A DNA stretch of 24,423 nucleotides from Chloroflexota bacterium (GTDB lineage Bacteria; Chloroflexota; Limnocylindria; Limnocylindrales; CSP1-4), in assembly GCA_015661135.1 (NCBI GenBank), contig JACVXW010000005.1, positions 4,046-28,468 of the forward strand, given 5' to 3'. Below, in pieces: positions 7,406 to 13,734 of the stretch (position 1 is its first letter; every line of letters starts with the position of its first letter). The notes under the pieces are model-generated. The model had not been told where the DNA came from. It worked only from the letters and a program-made list of their open reading frames with translations, and searched no databases. Both the position numbers and the translations under genes were made by a program.

Positions 7406-8167
7406 ATGCAGGTGATCGTGCCGAGCGGACCCGTCGCGGGCGATCCGAGGCGGCTCTCGGAGGTCCGCGCTCTCGCGGTCGGGGCATTCCTCATCGCCGG
7501 CGCGACGCTGCTCGCGTGGCTCGTTCTGGCTACCGGCTTCCTGGGGCAGTTCACCCCGAGCGGGCGCGCCAGTACGGCGCAGCTGGTTGTCGGGGCGCTT
7601 GCCTGGGGGCTTGGGCTCATCGCTCCAGCGGTGCTCGGGCTCCTCGGCGTCCTGCGCGTCGGGTCGGCCGTCGGACGAATCAGGGCGCGCCGCCACCGGG
7701 TCACACCGGCCGTCCGGGCTGCCGGGGGGATCTCCGACGACTACGCCGTCGCCACGCTCGTCCGCCTGCCGGACGGCAGTCGGGTCCTGCCGGAGGTCGT
7801 GGTGGGCCCCTTCGGCGCCGCCGTCATCGAGGAGCTGCCGCCGGCCCGGGCGGTCGTTTCGCGCGGCGCTCGCAGCTGGGAGGTCCGGGTTGCGGACGGG
7901 CAGATCCGGAGGATCGACCACCCGCTCGAGCGTGCGAGCCGTGATGCCGAGCGTGTCCGGGCGTGGTTCTCGGGCGAGGATGCGGATCACGTGGTCAAGG
8001 TCTACGCGGCGGTCGTCGGGACCGATCCCGTCGTGGTGCGCTCCGCCAGCTGCGCCTACATCGCGCCGGACCAGGTGGCCGCCTGGATCGCGTCCCTGCC
8101 GCCGCAGCGTTCGTTCGATGCCGATCGCCGCGACCGCGTGATCCGCCTGGTTCGCGCGGCCCTCTAG
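7406..8167 (+). CDS. Two-TM membrane protein with degenerate NERD-like domain
   Basis: 253 aa. Seen: two hydrophobic helices (about 23-46 and 59-86) in an N-terminal hairpin, then a basic stretch RIRARRHR, then a cytoplasmic domain from about 112. That domain has the rhythm of a nuclease-related domain (NERD): VLPEVVVGPFGAAVIEEL (127-144) resembles the strand pair in which NERD proteins carry D-hvvvgp-G-viEtK, followed by a Trp strand and a later strand KVYAAVVGTDPVVV. The acidic and Lys pair of the active form is replaced by IEEL, so catalysis is unlikely. The NERD relation is inferred from pattern only. ATG at 7406 is chosen for the TACGAT box 7 nt upstream; in-frame sequence before it is Pro/Gly-rich and probably untranslated. 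Function unknown. Confidence 0.7.
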   Translation: MQVIVPSGPVAGDPRRLSEVRALAVGAFLIAGATLLAWLVLATGFLGQFTPSGRASTAQLVVGALAWGLGLIAPAVLGLLGVLRVGSAVGRIRARRHRVTPAVRAAGGISDDYAVATLVRLPDGSRVLPEVVVGPFGAAVIEELPPARAVVSRGARSWEVRVADGQIRRIDHPLERASRDAERVRAWFSGEDADHVVKVYAAVVGTDPVVVRSASCAYIAPDQVAAWIASLPPQRSFDADRRDRVIRLVRAAL

Positions 8168-8212
8168 GAAGCGACCGGCATCGCCGCGACCCGGGCCTCG
8201 CAGATCCGGGGC

Positions 8213-8288
8213 TGGTAGGGGAGCCTGGATTCGAACCAGGGACCGGCCGTGTATAAGACGGCTGCTCTCACCGCTGAGCTACTCCCCC
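8213..8288 (-). tRNA. tRNA-Ile, anticodon UAU
   Basis: Complete cloverleaf on the minus strand with CCA encoded: acceptor GGGGGAG/CTCCCCT (first pair G1-U72), D stem GCTC/GAGC with loop AGCGGTGA, anticodon stem GCCGT/ACGGC with loop CTTATAC, 5-nt variable loop, T stem CCTGG/CCAGG with loop TTCGAAT, discriminator A73. With U33 fixed, the anticodon is U34-A35-U36, reading AUA (Ile). Most bacteria read AUA with a CAU tRNA modified by TilS; a genomic UAU anticodon is uncommon. Ile charging is inferred from anticodon and A73. Confidence 0.93.
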
Positions 8289-8294
8289 GCCGCG

Positions 8295-8300
8295 ATCCTA
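8295..8300 (-). promoter_or_regulatory. -10 hexamer TAGGAT at the tRNA 5' end
   Basis: TAGGAT lies six bases (CGCGGC) upstream of G1 of the tRNA, so the predicted first transcribed base coincides with the mature 5' end. TTGCCT occurs further upstream but with about a 21-nt spacer, too long for a standard -35. Confidence 0.45.
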
Positions 8301-8346
8301 CACCGCGACCCAGAGCGCACCAGGCAAGCGGGTTGAGACCATTTCG

Positions 8347-8625
8347 TCAGCGGCTGGACCGCCGCAGGCGATCCGCCAGTCGCCTGAGCGAGAACGGGCG
8401 CGGTCGGAGGCTCGCCTCCGACCTCACTGTGGCGTCGGGTCCGGACGGCGGGTTCCCGTCGAGCGCGGCGCCGAACTCGTCCTGATCCTCCTCGGACATC
8501 TCCGCGACCAGCGGGAGGTCGTCCGGATCGAACGGGCGCGACGTCGTGATCACCTGGGGGACCGCTCGGGCGTAGGCCGGAGCCCCGTAGAGCTTGGGCA
8601 GCGCGAGGTGATGATGCTCGTCCAT
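8347..8625 (-). CDS. Small conserved-looking protein, 92 aa
   Basis: ATG at 8625 gives 92 aa in three parts: a start containing LALPKLYGAPAYAR (7-20), which looks like a short conserved motif; an acidic centre (PFDPDDLPLVAEMSEEDQDEF, split by few hydrophobics) that is probably disordered; and a basic C-terminus (RPRPFSLRRLADRLRR). No membrane segment or signal peptide. An acidic middle with a basic tail suggests binding to a protein or nucleic acid, but I cannot name a family. The frame is open further upstream but that part is Arg/Pro-rich and lacks the pattern. No Shine-Dalgarno is visible. It lies between the tRNA and the 3-TM protein. Product unknown, gene fairly likely. Confidence 0.6.
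   Translation of the reverse strand: MDEHHHLALPKLYGAPAYARAVPQVITTSRPFDPDDLPLVAEMSEEDQDEFGAALDGNPPSGPDATVRSEASLRPRPFSLRRLADRLRRSSR
8402..8423. repeat. 22-bp inverted repeat inside the 92-aa gene
   Basis: GGTCGGAGGC, 2 nt (TC), then GCCTCCGACC: perfect 10-bp arms. It lies in the 3' part of the coding region, not after it, with no T-run. Could be an mRNA structure or a protein-binding palindrome. Confidence 0.55.
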
Positions 8626-8681
8626 TGACTCGAGGTCCGTGATCCCAGCTGGGGCCGGAGGAGGCCGACCGAACCGCGGCA

Positions 8682-8687
8682 ACGATA
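8682..8687 (-). promoter_or_regulatory. Candidate -10 (TATCGT) upstream of the 92-aa gene
   Basis: TATCGT on the minus strand would start a transcript near 8675, giving a leader of about 50 nt before the ATG at 8625. Isolated evidence; weak. Confidence 0.25.
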
Positions 8688-8794
8688 CCGCGGCCCGAAA
8701 CCGCCTGCCAACTCCCCTGCTGCGGCTGGAGCGATGCAGGGGTGCCCCCACGCACCACGGGTGCGGGCAACCTGACCCTGGCGCGGCGATTCCG

Positions 8795-9181
8795 TCAGGT
8801 CAGGAGCGGCCTGAGGATCTGGCTGACGACCACGAGGACGAGATAGGCGATCGGGACTGCGGCGAAGAACCCCAGCGCGGCGCTCCACCCGGTTCGGGTC
8901 ACCCGGTCGGCAGACCCGCTGGGCAACGGGACGATCCGGTACGTGATCACGCTCCCCAGTACGACCACGATGACCACGTCGAGCGCCACGAAGAAGGCAC
9001 GCAGGTCCCCGCCGGGCAGGCGGAATCCCCGCGTCAGGGCGACGTCGTAGGCGAGATACGCGACGCCGAGGATGGTGGCCACGGCGAGGTTCGCCGACAC
9101 GGCCCGGACGACCGGTCGTGGAGCGTTGCGGAACTGCCGCCACCGGATGGCAAGCCACGAGCGGCGCGGCGGCGGTATCAC
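8795..9181 (-). CDS. Three-TM membrane protein
   Basis: 128 aa. A basic start (RRSWLAIRWRQFRNAPRP) is followed by three hydrophobic helices: ANLAVATILGVAYLAYDVAL (about 30-49), AFFVALDVVIVVVLGSVITY (about 62-81) and ALGFFAAVPIAYLVLVVVSQ (about 101-120). No catalytic motif is seen. The GTG start overlaps the TGA of the aminotransferase gene by 4 nt (GTGA, 9178-9181), so translation is probably coupled and the two form an operon. No family recognised; it could be a small membrane partner or an unrelated passenger. Confidence 0.75.
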   Translation of the reverse strand: MIPPPRRSWLAIRWRQFRNAPRPVVRAVSANLAVATILGVAYLAYDVALTRGFRLPGGDLRAFFVALDVVIVVVLGSVITYRIVPLPSGSADRVTRTGWSAALGFFAAVPIAYLVLVVVSQILRPLLT

Positions 9182-10416
9182 TGCTCCCCGAAGATTGCCA
9201 GCGTGCGTCGCGGCGGCAGCGACTCGGGTGTGTGCCCGGCGAGCAATCTCACCGCCTCGACAAAGCGGTCCAGCTCGTCCTCCGAGTTGAAGAAGCCGAC
9301 GCTGATCCGGAGAGCGTCCAGGGCCTTGATGGTCCGGGCGATCGCGAAGACCCGGGCGCCCAGTTCATCGAGCGCAGCCTGGGCCGGCCAGCCGCCGACC
9401 CGGAACGTCACGAGCGTCGCCATCTGGTGCCGCGGGGTCAGCACGGCCACCCCGGGGATCGCCGCGAGGGCATCCGCGGCGCGGCGCGCCAGCGCCGGAC
9501 CTCGGCGGTGCACGTAGTCGAGACCGACGAACATGGACAGCCAGCCGATCGCGCGACCCATCCCCACGACGGACGGCCGATGCCAGTTCGACGCCTCGTA
9601 CCGTCGGGCATTCGGGTGCCACGACGCCCCACCCGACGAGTCATACGAGGCGAGCGAGTAGTGGCCAGTGAAGGCAGGCCGGAGAAGCTCCCAGGCGGCG
9701 CGTGCCACGTAGAGGCCACCCATACCCTCCGGTCCCAGGAGCCACTTCTGCCCGGGGACCGCGTAGGCGTCCACGCCCAGGTCACGCACGGACACGGGCA
9801 CTGCGCCCGCCGCCTGCGCTCCGTCCACGACCACGACGGCGGCCCGCTCGCGGGCAATGGCGCCGATCGCGGCGACGGGCAGAACCGCGCCAGTGGACCA
9901 CAGGACGTGGGAGAAGGAGACGAGGCGCGTTCCGGGCGTGATCGCCCGATCGAACGCCGCCAGCGTCCGCTCGTCATCGCCGCCGTCGCCGACATCGGCG
10001 AACGCGACCTCCACGCCGAGCCGCGCCCGAAGCGCGTACAGCGGCCCAAGGGCGCCGGCGTGCTCCTGGGTCGTCGTGACGGCCCGGTCGCCTGGTCGCC
10101 AGTCCAGCCCCCAGGTCGCGACGTTCATGCCGTCCGTCGTGGCGTGCATGAGCGCAATCTCGTCGAGGTCGCCGCCGATCACCGCGGCCAGGGCCGCGCG
10201 GGCCTCCCCCATCCGCTCGAGCGACGCGAGGTAGTAGTCGGGATGGGCCCGCCCGACATTGCGCTCGTACGCGTCGATCTCGGCCATGGCGGCCGCGACT
10301 TCGGCCGGCATGGGCCCCACGGACCCGGTGTTGAGGTGGATGCCGGACGCCAGGCCGGGCAGTGCGTCCCGGACCGCGACGAACTTGTCCGCGTCCTTCA
10401 TGAAGGGGGAGACCAC
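9178..10416 (-). CDS. Class V PLP aminotransferase, cysteine desulfurase / isopenicillin-N epimerase-like
   Basis: Fold-type I PLP enzyme, 412 aa from GTG 10416. Seen: LNTGSVGPMP (28-37) at the N-terminal substrate loop, ATTDGMN (92-98), TQEHAG (116-121), the cofactor motif VVDGAQAAG (196-204) and the PLP lysine in PGQKWLLGPEG (K224). The late segment RTIKALDALRISVGFFNSEDELDRF is the usual C-terminal domain end. No free catalytic Cys loop is obvious, so a desulfurase role is less likely than an epimerase, lyase or transaminase one. The GTG is preferred to the ATG at 10401 because TATGAT lies 6 nt upstream. Divergent from a rhodanese gene with only 18 nt between start codons, which hints at linked sulfur chemistry, and coupled to the 3-TM gene downstream. 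Confidence 0.88.
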   Translation of the reverse strand: MVSPFMKDADKFVAVRDALPGLASGIHLNTGSVGPMPAEVAAAMAEIDAYERNVGRAHPDYYLASLERMGEARAALAAVIGGDLDEIALMHATTDGMNVATWGLDWRPGDRAVTTTQEHAGALGPLYALRARLGVEVAFADVGDGGDDERTLAAFDRAITPGTRLVSFSHVLWSTGAVLPVAAIGAIARERAAVVVVDGAQAAGAVPVSVRDLGVDAYAVPGQKWLLGPEGMGGLYVARAAWELLRPAFTGHYSLASYDSSGGASWHPNARRYEASNWHRPSVVGMGRAIGWLSMFVGLDYVHRRGPALARRAADALAAIPGVAVLTPRHQMATLVTFRVGGWPAQAALDELGARVFAIARTIKALDALRISVGFFNSEDELDRFVEAVRLLAGHTPESLPPRRTLAIFGEQ

Positions 10417-10420
10417 GGCC

Positions 10421-10429
10421 GTATCATAC
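10421..10429. promoter_or_regulatory. Symmetric bidirectional -10 element GTATCATAC
   Basis: A 9-bp palindrome contains TATCAT on the + strand (10422-10427) and TATGAT on the - strand (10428-10423). The + hexamer is 7 nt before ATG 10435; the - hexamer is 6 nt before GTG 10416. Both genes could therefore be transcribed leaderless from one shared element. TATNATA symmetry is a known basis for divergent bacterial promoters. Confidence 0.6.
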
Positions 10430-10434
10430 CGGCG

Positions 10435-11352
10435 ATGTCCCCCCAGACCGCCCCCGCGCGAGTGCCGGCGAGCGGGTTCGCGCGGCCCGAACTGATCGCC
10501 AGCCCGGAGTGGCTCGCGGACCAGCTGGGGCGTCCAGAGACCAGGATCCTGGACGTTCGCTGGCGCCCGGACGGAACAGGCGGCGCGGCGTTCGCGGCCG
10601 GGCACATTCCCGGCGCGGCCTGGATCGACTGGCGCCGCGAACTGGTGGAGCCCGGCTTCCCGGCACTGCCGGGCGGCGCAGGAGGTTCGGGCTCCGTCGA
10701 TGCGACGCCCGGACTTCGTCTTGCCGCGCCGGACCGTTTTGCGGCGGCGATGGCGAGGGCAGGTATCGGCGACGGCGCGAGCCTGGTCATCTACGACGAC
10801 ACGCTCGGGCTGTACGCAGCGCGGACGTGGTGGAGCCTGGCCGCCTACGGGTTCGAGTCGGCAAGGATCCTCGACGGCGGGTTGCCGGCCTGGGTCGAGA
10901 AGCGTCATCCCCTCTCGAACGCCAGCTACCCGCCGGCGGCTGCCGCCTTCACTCCACGCGCCAACTCGAGGATCCGCCTCACGGGAACCGACGTGCAGGC
11001 AATCCTCGGCTCGCCGGATGTGATCCTCGTGGATACCCGGGCGGCGCCCGAGTATCGCGGGCTGGAAGGCAACGCCCGCCGCCTGGGGCACATCCCCGGC
11101 GCCGTCAACGTCCCCGTCGGGGCGATGCACGTGCCGGGCTCGCATCGACTCCGGAGCGCGACCGAGCTCCGGGACCAGCTCCTCAAGGCAAACGTGATCC
11201 GAGGCCGGCGGATCGTCGTCTATGACGGGTCCGGCGTCGCGGCGGCCCGCCTCGCGTTCGTGCTGGCCCTTCTCGGCTACGAGGACGTTGCGGTGTACGA
11301 CGGGGGCTGGCCCGAGTGGGGCGACCGCCTGGACCTGCCCGTCGACCGCTGA
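10435..11352 (+). CDS. Two-domain rhodanese (3-mercaptopyruvate/thiosulfate sulfurtransferase fold) lacking the catalytic Cys
   Basis: 305 aa with two rhodanese domains. Domain 1 (about 19-160): ILDVRW, GHIPGAAWIDW, SLVIYDDTLGLYAARTWW, ILDGGLPAW. Domain 2 (about 182-300): LVDTRAAPEYRG, GHIPGAVNVPV, RIVVYDGSGVAAARLA, VYDGGWPEW. In active two-domain enzymes the second domain has the persulfide Cys in a YCGSGV-type loop; here that position is D264 (codon GAC), and the first-domain loop also lacks Cys. The fold is clear, but sulfurtransferase activity is unlikely; a binding or regulatory role is possible. ATG at 10435 is placed by TATCAT 7 nt upstream. It runs convergently into the 11386-11982 gene with a 33-nt gap. 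Confidence 0.9.
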   Translation: MSPQTAPARVPASGFARPELIASPEWLADQLGRPETRILDVRWRPDGTGGAAFAAGHIPGAAWIDWRRELVEPGFPALPGGAGGSGSVDATPGLRLAAPDRFAAAMARAGIGDGASLVIYDDTLGLYAARTWWSLAAYGFESARILDGGLPAWVEKRHPLSNASYPPAAAAFTPRANSRIRLTGTDVQAILGSPDVILVDTRAAPEYRGLEGNARRLGHIPGAVNVPVGAMHVPGSHRLRSATELRDQLLKANVIRGRRIVVYDGSGVAAARLAFVLALLGYEDVAVYDGGWPEWGDRLDLPVDR

Positions 11353-11385
11353 CCGCTGGTGCGGCCGCGGACCGCTGACTGAGGG

Positions 11386-11982
11386 TCAGCCCGAAGGACT
11401 CTCGCCTTCGGCGGGGCCGTCCGCGCTCGAGTACGGCGACAGGATCTGCGCACGAGCGTGGTTGACGGCCACCATCGGGGCCGTCCGGGCCGCCTCACCG
11501 GCCGACTCGGACCAGTAGGTCGCGTCGGTCACCGGGACGAACGGCCCGTGGAGATCCTGGAGCGCGTCGCGAAGTTCCCGGGCCGGCAGCAGATGGATGC
11601 GGCCGGTGATTTCGAACGGCGGGATGATGATCAGGGCCGTCTCGGCGACCTTGGGCGTTCGGAACTCTGGCTGCGGGTCGATCGTGGTGTCGGCCACAGC
11701 AAACAGGACGGCCTTGAGGTTGACCTGGGCAAACGGGGCCTGATGGGTGCCAACGCCATGTCCAAACCGATCGAAGGTGACGTCGGCCAGGACGAGCATG
11801 TCCTCCTCGGCCTCGTTCATGATGTCGGACAGTCGGCGCTGCCGGGTGACAAGGGTGCCGCGCACGACGTACGCGTCCGTGTACAGGGTGAGGGCGACCG
11901 GTCGCTCACCGGCACCCCAACCTTCCAGCATGCGATGCAGTCTATCGCCGGCCGGCGTCGCTGACTCGGTCGATTCCGTCAC
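11386..11982 (-). CDS. Conserved protein of unknown function, 198 aa
   Basis: Soluble protein, GTG start overlapping the ligase TGA by 4 nt (GTGA at 11979-11982), so probably translated by coupling after the ligase. Seen: ALTLYTDAYVVRGTLVTRQRRLSDI (about 30-54), then DMLVLADVTFDRFG, then a strand VNLKAVLFAVAD (about 87-98), PEFRTPKVAE, IIIPPFEITGRIHLLP (about 117-132), and PFVPVTDATYWSE plus PMVAVNHARAQIL near the end. The ordered beta strands and well-spaced conserved-looking residues argue for a real folded family, and the pattern resembles an uncharacterised Chloroflexota protein family (a DUF) that I cannot name with certainty. No signal peptide, membrane helix or catalytic motif is apparent. 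Functional link to the ligase is only by position. Confidence 0.75.
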   Translation of the reverse strand: MTESTESATPAGDRLHRMLEGWGAGERPVALTLYTDAYVVRGTLVTRQRRLSDIMNEAEEDMLVLADVTFDRFGHGVGTHQAPFAQVNLKAVLFAVADTTIDPQPEFRTPKVAETALIIIPPFEITGRIHLLPARELRDALQDLHGPFVPVTDATYWSESAGEAARTAPMVAVNHARAQILSPYSSADGPAEGESPSG

Positions 11983-13709
11983 GGCTCTGGAGCGCCGGAG
12001 CCCGCGCGGGCCGCCGCCGTCACCAGGCGCTCGGCCCCGGGCTGCAGCTCCTCGAACAGGCGCGCGACCGTCTCGAGCGTATCCGCCTCCGTGGCGGGCT
12101 TGTCCGGCCGCAGGCGGGCGATGCGCGGGAATCGAAGGGCGAAACCGGACTGGTGCCGGCGCGAGCGCAGGATGACGTCGAATGCCACCTCCACGACGAT
12201 CGACGGCTCAACCACGCGGTAGCGGCCGTGGCGGCTCACCGTGTGCTCCTCGAACCAGCGTGTCATCTCCGCGATCTCGGCGTCGGTCAGGCCGCTGTAG
12301 GCCTTGCCGATCGTGACGAGCCGGTCGTTCGCCTCGTCCCGCACGGCGAACGTGTAGTCGGACAGAACGCCGTGGCGCTTGCCGTGTCCCACCTCCACCC
12401 CCACCACCACGCAGTCGATGGTGGCAAGGGCCTTCTTCATCTTGAGCCACCCATACCCGCGCCGACCCGGTGAATACGGACTGCCCGGATCCTTGACCAT
12501 GAGGCCCTCGTTGCGCCGCCCTCGCGCCTCGCTGAAGGCACCCTCGAGCGCGTCGGCGGAGTCGGCGCTCGTCAGGTGCGAGAGGGCGAAAATGCCGCCG
12601 GCGCCGTCGTCGGCGCCGGCGAGCGGCAGCCCCAACCCTTCGAGCGTCCGGCGGCGCTCGGTCAGCGGCGCGTCCAGGAGGGGCCGGACCGGATCGCCGG
12701 CGCCGCCGCCGAGCCCCAGGACATCGAAGGCGACGTATACAACCGGGACGTCGGCGAGGATCTGCGGGGTCGGAGCCTTGCGGCCGAGGCGAGCCTGGAG
12801 GGCCACGAACGGCAGGACCACGCCGTCGCGGAAACCGAGGAGCTCGCCGTCCAGGATCCCATCCCAGATGAGGTCCTGCGCACCGGCGATCACCTCCGGA
12901 TATCCGCTCGTGATGTCGTGGAGGTCGCGCGAGTAGAGCCGGACGGTGCCCCCACGCTTGTGCATCTGCGCCCGGATCCCGTCGTACTTGTCCTCCACCC
13001 AGACGAGGGGGCCCAGTCGTCGGACGATCTCGGCCGCATCCTCGGCCGGCGACGCGAGCATGAACTTGAGGGGATGGAACAGCTCCAGCGCGGCGGTTTC
13101 CAGCGTTCCATCCCGCGCCAGTTCGGCCGTCCGGCCGATGTCACCGACCAGCATCCCCGCTCGCTTCACGCTATCGAGCGGGCGGTCGAACGCTTTCGCG
13201 AGCGCTGCCTCCACGAGCCCCTCGCGCAGCCCGATCCGGAGGTCTCCCGAAAGGACCTTGATCACGCCCCTGGCCGTGGAGGGGTCGCAGCGGGCGATGA
13301 GCGCCTCGAAGATCGCGGCCTTCGCGGCGGGCCCTGACGCCGATTCGATCTGGGAGAACGAAGCGGCAACCTCCCGGAGCCGAGGCGACGCGGCCGGATC
13401 GGGGGCGTGCCCGGCCGTCACGAGGACGTCCTCGAGCGCAAGGCCGAGGTCGGAGAATCGGTCGTAGGCTGCCGTGAGCGCCGCGCGGTCCACACCGGCG
13501 ACGGCGGCGAGCGCCGCCGACATGGTCGCCCATCCCAGGCCGGTCGCCCGCTGGTCCGCCTCCGGAAAGGCGCGTCCCGTGAGGAATACGGCGGCGATCG
13601 CCAACTCATCGGGGTCCGCGGAACGGAAGTAGTCGGCAAGGAGGTCGGTCTTCGCCGAGGTCCGCGTGGTGGCGGCAACGCGCTCGGCGAGCTCGCTCCA
13701 GCGGCGCAT
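11979..13709 (-). CDS. lig: ATP-dependent DNA ligase, archaeal/LigB type
   Basis: Seals nicks using ATP through a Lys-AMP intermediate; 576 aa, the usual size for archaeal-type ligases. Seen: an N-terminal helical DNA-binding domain (about 1-205, with ARGVIKVLSGDLRIGLREG at 146-164); nucleotidyltransferase motif I EDKYDGIRAQ (K241 catalytic); motif Ia LYSRDLHDIT; motif III ILDGELLGF; motif IIIa PVVYVAFDVLGL; motif IV NEGLMVKDPGSPY; motif V GYGWLKMKK; and an OB domain ending with VVEVAFDVILRS and FPRIARLRPDK. All catalytic motifs are intact. It lacks the polymerase and nuclease fusions of NHEJ LigD. The ATG at 13709 is set by TACCAT 7 nt upstream. It heads an operon with the 198-aa gene and diverges from the GNAT gene. 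Confidence 0.93.
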   Translation of the reverse strand: MRRWSELAERVAATTRTSAKTDLLADYFRSADPDELAIAAVFLTGRAFPEADQRATGLGWATMSAALAAVAGVDRAALTAAYDRFSDLGLALEDVLVTAGHAPDPAASPRLREVAASFSQIESASGPAAKAAIFEALIARCDPSTARGVIKVLSGDLRIGLREGLVEAALAKAFDRPLDSVKRAGMLVGDIGRTAELARDGTLETAALELFHPLKFMLASPAEDAAEIVRRLGPLVWVEDKYDGIRAQMHKRGGTVRLYSRDLHDITSGYPEVIAGAQDLIWDGILDGELLGFRDGVVLPFVALQARLGRKAPTPQILADVPVVYVAFDVLGLGGGAGDPVRPLLDAPLTERRRTLEGLGLPLAGADDGAGGIFALSHLTSADSADALEGAFSEARGRRNEGLMVKDPGSPYSPGRRGYGWLKMKKALATIDCVVVGVEVGHGKRHGVLSDYTFAVRDEANDRLVTIGKAYSGLTDAEIAEMTRWFEEHTVSRHGRYRVVEPSIVVEVAFDVILRSRRHQSGFALRFPRIARLRPDKPATEADTLETVARLFEELQPGAERLVTAAARAGSGAPEP

Positions 13710-13716
13710 GACGGCG

Positions 13717-13728
13717 ATGGTATACCGT
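13717..13728. promoter_or_regulatory. Shared divergent -10 region for ligase and GNAT genes
   Basis: The palindrome GGTATACC (13719-13726) lies in the 25-nt space between start codons. Minus strand: TACCAT (13722-13717), 7 nt, ATG 13709. Plus strand: TACCGT (13723-13728), 6 nt, GTG 13735. Both hexamers fit TANNNT and the leaderless spacing seen elsewhere. Confidence 0.5.
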
Positions 13729-13734
13729 GCCCCC

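Noticed and set aside
5710..7944. Very long rightward open frame antisense to the exported protein gene
   Set aside because: It is Pro/Ala/Gly-rich, mirrors the repeat region of the minus-strand gene and overlaps two better supported genes; no domain is visible. A shadow caused by high GC.
9178..11145. Aminotransferase frame extended upstream to about 655 residues
   Set aside because: The extension is antisense to the rhodanese gene, Arg/Pro-rich, and the family ends near the GTG at 10416.
11374..11390. Hairpin GCTGAC/GTCAGC between the convergent rhodanese and 198-aa genes as a terminator
   Set aside because: Only 6 bp, no T-run on either side, and one arm contains the stop codon of the leftward gene.
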